From Chromera velia (Eukaryota > Sar > Chromeraceae), in assembly GCA_018398765.1 (NCBI GenBank), contig JAHBMJ010000717.1, positions 1 to 23,646 of the forward strand: a stretch of DNA of 23,646 bases. The letters run 5' to 3'. A model generated the notes under the pieces. It saw nothing but the letters and a program-made list of their open reading frames with translations, had not been told where the DNA came from and did no database searches. The position numbers were made by a program, and so were the translations under genes. This document shows, piece by piece, positions 19,208 through 23,646 of the stretch; position 1 is the first letter of the stretch; every line of letters begins with the position of its first letter.

Positions 19208-19527
19208 CATTCATGCATGGATAAGACAAACAACCGAGGCAAGAAAGATCGAAAAAAATAGCGGGAGGAGAAGAGTGTCAGAGAGTTTAAGTGTATCACC
19301 ACTCAGGCACTCCAAGAAGTCCCCCCTAATCATTCAATCAAATTCGACCCATCCATCCAGTCCATCAAGATTCTTCCCTCACTCCCCCAAGTTGATCAAT
19401 CGATCAAGTCAAAGGGGGGGGGGAGGGAAGATCAACAGGCAAGCAGCCAGGCAGGAAGGCAGAGGGTCACAGATAGATAGACACCATCCGCCCTTTCTGC
19501 CCTTCGCTGTTTCTGCTTCACTTCACC

Positions 19528-19576
19528 CACTCACTCACTCACTCACTCACTCACTCACGCATTCATTCACTCATTC
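19528..19576 (+). repeat. (ACTC)n microsatellite with ATTC variants
   Basis: Eight or more ACTC units followed by CATTCATTCACTCATTC. The motif is the same as the variable tetranucleotide in the satellite monomers and as the last bases of the window (ACTCACTC, 23635-23646). Confidence 0.9.
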
Positions 19577-19597
19577 CACACAGACACAGACACACAC

Positions 19598-19677
19598 GTG
19601 GACAGCGCCCGTCATCTCGTACTCGTTGCCACACAAATTGTGGCCATCTCTGCGTCGACACTTTTTCTTACGCTGGT
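19598..19677 (-). other. Possible small exon (80 bp)
   Basis: Between a possible acceptor CTCGCAG (ending 19678) and donor GTGTGT (from 19597) the minus strand reads QRKKKCRRRDGHNLCGNEYE then MTGAVH. The C-x-NEY-x-x-TG core recalls the N-terminal zinc-binding region of the ribosome-biogenesis protein MAK16, but the match is only about seven residues and the following CNRxSCPLAN is absent. Treated as a candidate only. Confidence 0.2.
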
Positions 19678-19930
19678 CTGCGAGGTGGACCGCTGACCGA
19701 GGAATCCAATCTATCTGACAGAGACAGGCAGATAGACAAACAGACGCAGGTCGATCCTTCTCTGTCTCTCTGTCTATCTCGGTCCCTGCTGCATGGGGTC
19801 CTTCCTACCTGTGGCCTGCCCACTCAGATGCGCATGCGGACGGCTGGCGTTCGCACGCAGCACTGGTCCCCTCCGCCCGCCCCTCTCCCTTTCCCTTTTT
19901 CAACTGACAAACATGCTGATAAACAAGTGG

Positions 19931-19951
19931 GACAGACAGACAGACAGACAG
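19931..19951 (+). repeat. (GACA)n microsatellite
   Basis: Five GACA units in a row. Confidence 0.9.
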
Positions 19952-20148
19952 GAGTGCATCGGTTGACGGTCGAGGATGGAGAGAGCTCATGAATCACTGC
20001 AGTGCTCTCCGACCGGGCCAGAAAAATAAATAAGCTGAAAAAAAGGGGGAGGGGGTGTTGGGGGAAGCTTTGAAGGAAGAAGCCTCTCTAAAGACCATGT
20101 CGGCACCTTACTGGGTTTCTCAGATTGATGTGCCACGTATGTGTATGA

Positions 20149-20170
20149 GTGTGTGTGTGTGTGTGTGTGT
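20149..20170 (+). repeat. (GT)n dinucleotide repeat
   Basis: Eleven GT units; potential Z-DNA-forming tract. Confidence 0.92.
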
Positions 20171-20314
20171 TCATATGTGTTCATCGATTCCCCCAGTTTT
20201 GGAAGGTACGAGAAAGGTAAAAAAATGATTTGCGTACGTTGACTCATCCAGCCACCCACCCAGCCGTCCATTGACAAGTGAGTGAGGAGAAAAAAAGACC
20301 GAGCTAGGTCCCAG

Positions 20315-20358
20315 GAAGGCAGGCAGGCAGGCAGTCTCTCCGGTGCCCTTGCACCGGA
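20315..20358 (+). repeat. (GGCA)n repeat followed by a perfect 8-bp hairpin
   Basis: An AGGC/GGCA run (20315-20334) is followed by TCCGGTGC (20339-20346), loop CCTT, GCACCGGA (20351-20358). The hairpin has a perfect stem with a four-base loop and no T-run, so it is not a bacterial-type terminator; its role is unknown. Confidence 0.7.
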
Positions 20359-20602
20359 AGCCCCCAAACAGTTCTTCTGCCAGTGTAGGTCTCATCCCTT
20401 ATCCCTTAATTCCCTCTTGTTCTCTCTCTCTTCTGTTCCCTGGTCACTCTTTTCTGGCTTTCCACATGCAGTTGGGTCGAATAAATATAGAAGAATGCAA
20501 ATCCGTAACAGGAGAAACTAAATTGCTCATCAAGGCACGTAGAGAATTAAATCCAAAACACACACAGAGAGAGAGAAGCGTTAAAGGAGAAAGCCCCCAC
20601 GG

Positions 20603-21304
20603 TCACCTTTTCGATCGCTTCTTTGTTGCCTTTACTCCTTTTCGTTTTCCCCGAGCTTTCCGACTTTGAGTCGATGTCCCTATACTCGCCTTTTCTCTCT
20701 CTGTCTCTAGCAACCCCAGAGACACAGGCAGTGAACGGGCTGAAATTCCACCCGACGACCCACTCCCTCCCACCCCCTTTCCCGAGGCGGCTTCCTTTCG
20801 CTCTTCATCCCCCGTAGAGGGCAGAGACGCAGAAAAATGACCCGTAACCCATCTGCCCTCTTCTTCTTCTGAATGATGAACAACATCCTCCTCCTCGTCC
20901 CGCTCTTCAAATTCTTCGAACTCTCCATTCCCCTCACCCTCACTGTTCAGAGACGACCGCTCTCCCTCCCCCCCTCCCAAAGCAGCAAATGCCAGGGCAG
21001 CTGCCATCATTGAAGTCGTCCTTGAGCTTCCCTTCTCTTTAACAACTGAGGAACGCGAAGGGCCAACTGCCATCCTCTTTCCTATCTTCGTTAGCCCCCT
21101 TCCCCTCGATGCTCCCTCTGTTTGTCCCCTGCCCTCTCCCTCCCCCTTGTCCTCCAACTCAACAGACGTTCCCTTCTCACTGTCACATTCATCGTCGCCG
21201 TCCCCTTGCGACGATGCAGCAGCCTTCCTTTCTCCTGCAAACTTCCCGAATCCCCGAATGCCATCTGTGCGCTTCTTCGACCCGCCGTACAGCGAGAGCC
21301 ATTC
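20603..21304 (-). CDS. Terminal exon of the NUMOD3-like gene, acidic/Ser-rich tail
   Basis: Acceptor GTGTCGGAGCAG; 702 bp including the TGA. It starts EWLSLYGGSKKRTDG, then low-complexity Gly/Glu/Ser sequence with acidic clusters (EFEEFEERDEEEDVVHHSEE) and a short Ala-rich hydrophobic patch (TSMMAAALAFAALGGG), and ends in a basic stretch. The preceding 315-bp intron is a multiple of three and has no in-frame stop, so a retained intron would still encode a continuous protein (extra T-rich, Cys/Phe-rich 105 residues); splicing is preferred because of composition and the good acceptor. Confidence 0.62.
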   Translation of the reverse strand, partial: EWLSLYGGSKKRTDGIRGFGKFAGERKAAASSQGDGDDECDSEKGTSVELEDKGEGEGRGQTEGASRGRGLTKIGKRMAVGPSRSSVVKEKGSSRTTSMMAAALAFAALGGGEGERSSLNSEGEGNGEFEEFEERDEEEDVVHHSEEEEGRWVTGHFSASLPSTGDEERKEAASGKGVGGSGSSGGISARSLPVSLGLLETEREKASIGTSTQSRKARGKRKGVKATKKRSKR

Positions 21305-22969
21305 CTGCTCCGACACACACACGCACAAGCAATCAAGGACACCAAACAGAGAGAAAGAACGAAGCACAATGAGGTGGAAGATCTCTCTCCCACCATTGGT
21401 GGCAGAAAGGAAAGACACGAACAAAAACTTGCGGCGAAGAGAACAAAAAGTGGAAAGTTCCTTTGGGCCCTCGAAAGAGAAGAAACAAGTGGGACTGCTC
21501 ATTTGAGTGCAAACAAAGAGTGACGAAGTACAACGAAGACACCGACAGGCCGCAGGGAAGAAACAGAGGGAAGACGCTCCGTACGACGAAATGCCTGCCT
21601 GCCTGCTTGTCTGGCCGACCGGTTCGCTCTCTGCGATCTCCTTCTTCCTGTCTTTCCACCGCTTGTACGCGGCATTGCGCAGCTTCTCCTTGGTGGTCTT
21701 GCCCATCGTGCGGCGTTTCATGGTCTGCATGAAATAGACAGATCGATGCGCGTGTTCTCTTCTTTCTTTGACGTCTACACAACTCACATCCGTGAACAGA
21801 ATGGCAAGGAGAAGCGAACGACAGGAACAAGTTGTGTTGTGGGGGCAGCAAGGATGTGAACTGAATGCACAAGACGCGTTTGAATAACTGCGGTCGCTAT
21901 GCTGAAAGAGATACGATGGACACACTATACAGCCCATCATCGTCTCTCTGAGAGAGGTGCATTTCCGACGAAGGTATGACGAAGTCACAAACCAAAAGCT
22001 CACACACAAGAAAGAATTGAGGATGCTGACGGAGCCTAGTCAAGGATAAAATTAAAGAAAAGATTGATGAAAGACATATTAATGAAACCATTAGAGATCC
22101 CCCGCTGGTCGTGCATCATCCTATAGCATCCATTGGGCCTTGCCCGGGCAATCACATCGACCGACCATGCTTACCGTACACAACAGACAAGCAACCAAAG
22201 AAAACAAGGAAGAAAGCAAGAAAGGAAGAAAAAAAAAAAGAGACAGACAGACCCACTCTCAGTTCCGTCCGGTACTTCTCAAGCCCAGCCTCCACCCGCT
22301 TTCTGAATTCCGGATCCCTCCACTGTTCGCTGCAATGAATGCGTTTACTTTCATACAAAAGAAAAAAATTGAAAGAAAAAAAAAACTTTCTGAATTCCGG
22401 ATCCCTCCACTATTCGCTGCAATGAATGCGTTTACTTTCATTTAAAAAAATAATAAAAAAAAACTTTCTGAATTCCGGATCCCTCCACTGTTCGCTGCAA
22501 TGAATGCGTTTACTTTCATACATATTTTAATTTAAAAAAAAAAAAATCTCCGGATCCCTCCACTGTTCGCTGCAATGAAAAGAGAAGAAACGAAAACAAA
22601 CACCGAACTACATGCAGGGATGCTCGCAAACTCGCACGCGCACACGCACATACACAAAAACACGGAGGGAGAAAAGCTGGAAGGAAAAAACACAAAAATT
22701 GGAGTAGCGTGTTGGAAAGAATCGTTGAACGAAGCGAGGGGGTGAAAGAATACAGAAACCTCCAAATCGTGGATGGATGATTGGATCAGCATCGAAATCG
22801 CTCATCCGGACTTTCTCTCACACACAAGCAGTTAGAGGTGAGTGCCGTCTATCGAGGATCCTACAAGATCGGTCGGCTGATCGTCTTCTTTTTTCATCTG
22901 TCTGATGCATGAGTCAGTTTTTCGTTTGGGACTGGAGAGCAAAACAAGTGGGGGGAAGGCAGAAAGAGC

Positions 22970-23001
<32 letters not shown>

Positions 23002-23264
23002 CGCCAAACACGCTCCCTCCCAGAGAGAGACTGTCTGTCCGACCCCACTTCGCAGACAGATCGTCAGTAATCGACTTGAAATAAAAACACATCCGTCAAA
23101 CCAACAGAAAGGCAGAGGAAGTCCATCCCATGCACCCACACAGCTAGAGACAAGAGGACGCACCGAATTGTCGCGGACACCTTTTCATAGTGAGCAGGAT
23201 TGAGCTTCTTTCTTTGGGCAAAGGAGATGGCCATCTTGGCCCTATAACCCGGCTTCTTCCACTG

Positions 23265-23296
<32 letters not shown>

Positions 23297-23519
23297 TTGA
23301 AGGAGGGGAGGCAGATGCATGGTGTTCACCAAGAGGGCCCCCTTCCCATGAAAGCTTGAGATAGACTGAGATTCCAATCCATTTTTTCGTCCCTTGCTGC
23401 CCCTCCCCTCCCCCCTGGCCTGTGTTCCCTCTCTGCTGACTGAGGTTCAATCAACTACTGATCACCATGGTAAGGCATGCAAGCTGGGTCCACAGCTCTT
23501 TGAAGGGCCTGCCATCGGA
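20603..23519 (-). CDS. NUMOD3-like basic-repeat protein gene, 5' partial, multi-exon
   Basis: Exons on the minus strand, reading down: 23519-23466 (tentative), 23261-23164, 22329-22257, 21724-21620 and 21304-20603. The last four junctions are GT-AG and compatible in phase, giving about 325-343 residues of the C-terminal part. Motifs: WKKPGYRAKMA; REQWRDPEFRKRVEAGLEKY; MGKTTKEKLRNAAYKRWKDR. The S/T-x-E/K-x-K-x-K-I/L-R plus W-x-DPE-x-R pattern resembles the NUMOD3 DNA-binding repeats found in GIY-YIG-associated and plastid/nuclear plant proteins. A 230-residue tail follows, rich in Gly, Ser and Glu, with acidic clusters and a basic end (SRKARGKRKGVKATKKRSKR) that could be a nuclear signal. No nuclease domain is visible in the window; the start lies outside. 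The family call is inference from motif shape. Confidence 0.6.
21620..21724 (-). CDS. Exon of the NUMOD3-like gene (KTTKEKLRNAA motif)
   Basis: Acceptor TATTTCATGCAG; 105 bp, phase 0 at both ends; reads TMKRRTMGKTTKEKLRNAAY then KRWKDRKKEIAESEP; donor CCG|GTCGGC. The best NUMOD3-like segment in the window. Confidence 0.68.
22257..22329 (-). CDS. Exon of the NUMOD3-like gene (WRDPEFR motif)
   Basis: Its first base completes the Arg codon split by the previous intron; then EQWRDPEFRKRVEAGLEKYR and TELR to AGA|GTGGGT. It is 73 bp and ends in phase 0. The acceptor (CATTCATTGCAG) and the first 31 bases are tandemly copied in the intron upstream. Confidence 0.7.
22299..22578. repeat. Tandem copies of a splice acceptor plus exon start (units of 75, 78 and 87 bp)
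   Basis: The plus-strand core CCGGATCCCTCCACTGTTCG followed by CTGCAATGAATGCGTTTACT occurs at the real exon (about 22311), then at about 22398, 22475 and, truncated, 22550. On the minus strand each copy is acceptor CATTGCAG plus the first 20-31 exon bases, followed by a T-rich stretch instead of the rest of the exon. The second copy carries TATTCGC, which creates TAG directly after its acceptor. Confidence 0.9.
22974..23001 (+). repeat. (GA)n dinucleotide repeat in an intron
   Basis: About 14 AG units within the intron between the exons ending at 23164 and starting at 22329. Confidence 0.92.
23164..23261 (-). CDS. Exon of the NUMOD3-like gene (WKKPGYR motif)
   Basis: It follows a strong acceptor (TGTGTGTGTGCAG on the minus strand) and ends at ATTCG|GTGCGT. 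It is 98 bp, so it leaves two bases of an Arg codon for the next exon. It reads WKKPGYRAKMAISFAQRKKL then NPAHYEKVSATIR. Confidence 0.65.
23265..23296 (+). repeat. (CA)n(GA)n compound repeat at a splice acceptor
   Basis: Minus-strand (TC)n(TG)n directly forms the polypyrimidine/TG tract before the GCAG acceptor at 23262, so repeat length could affect splicing of the WKKPGYR exon. Confidence 0.85.
23466..23519 (-). CDS. Tentative exon of the NUMOD3-like gene
   Basis: Minus strand between a possible acceptor CTACTCCAAG and donor GTGATC; reads SDGRPFKELWTQLACLTM. It is 54 bp and phase 0 at both ends, compatible with the next exon. The acceptor is weak and the true boundaries could differ. Confidence 0.35.
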
Positions 23520-23646
23520 CTTGGAGTAGAGCACGAAGAAAAGTGATCCAGAGAGGCACATGTAGAGGAATGAAAGAAACACAGAGGAACAGAGAACTAA
23601 TTGAATTGAGTCAATAATCAGTCAAATAATAGTCACTCACTCACTC

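Larger units (their letters stand above)
19208..20602. other. Microsatellite-rich intergenic stretch
   Basis: Apart from the repeats and small exon candidate listed above, no gene is supported. A poly-G of 10 is at 19414-19423. The part next to 20602 probably holds the 3' UTR of the minus-strand gene; no clear AATAAA was seen on the minus strand. Confidence 0.4.

Noticed and set aside
19598-19677. Assignment of the small exon as MAK16
   Set aside because: Only C-x-NEY-x-x-TG matches; the invariant following Cys-rich segment is missing, so no gene symbol was given.
20339-20358. Rho-independent terminator
   Set aside because: The stem is not followed by a T-run and the genome is eukaryotic.
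21109-21523. Three plus-strand ORFs opposite the terminal exon and intron
   Set aside because: Shadows of the minus-strand gene; Pro/Ser-rich and without motifs.
22140-22445. Plus- and minus-strand ORFs through the duplicated acceptor units
   Set aside because: Their repeated peptide comes from the DNA repeat; the exon frame supported by phase-compatible splice sites is different.

Overview
The window looks like nuclear DNA of a eukaryote, probably a repeat-rich protist or alga. It has GT-AG introns, non-LTR retrotransposon relics, hAT-like DNA elements, a large pyrimidine-rich satellite and many tetranucleotide microsatellites. No bacterial operon, rRNA, intact tRNA or CRISPR array is visible. 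A chromerid-type alga is my guess from overall style; no marker gene in the window settles it.

Layout. 1-372 is the end of an unidentified open frame, possibly a host exon with a strong 5' splice site at 242. About 362-5610 is a decayed minus-strand non-LTR retrotransposon: APE-type endonuclease (4231-5604), then reverse transcriptase in two pieces (3106-4095 and 1481-1877), then a 3' region ending at a (TGAT)n tract. The RT is split just upstream of its YADD motif by a 1.22-kb hAT-like element (1878-3100) whose 8-bp target duplication, once discounted, leaves the RT frame continuous. 5923-8218 is a frameshifted plus-strand coding relic with a recognisable chromodomain. 8537-9217 (minus) is a relic with a C-x2-C / H-x-H zinc-finger-like pattern. 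9181-10020 looks like a second inverted-repeat element with ACCGGT palindromes.

10026-13540 is a satellite of about 44 monomers of 76 or 80 bp, with an internal higher-order duplication. It is almost stop-free on the plus strand, so long but spurious ORFs run through it. 13590-16700 holds exon-like, protein-like fragments on both strands. Two of them share a module sitting directly after a long poly-G tract, one of which contains an assembly gap. 17068-17760 (minus) is the C-terminal CCHC-finger part of another non-LTR retrotransposon.

20603-23519 (minus) is the best candidate for a living gene. At least four, perhaps five, exons with phase-compatible GT-AG junctions encode NUMOD3-like basic W-x-DPE-x-R motifs followed by a long acidic/serine-rich tail with a basic end. 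Upstream of one exon, the splice acceptor plus the first bases of the exon have been tandemly copied several times. This is the most unusual signal in the window.
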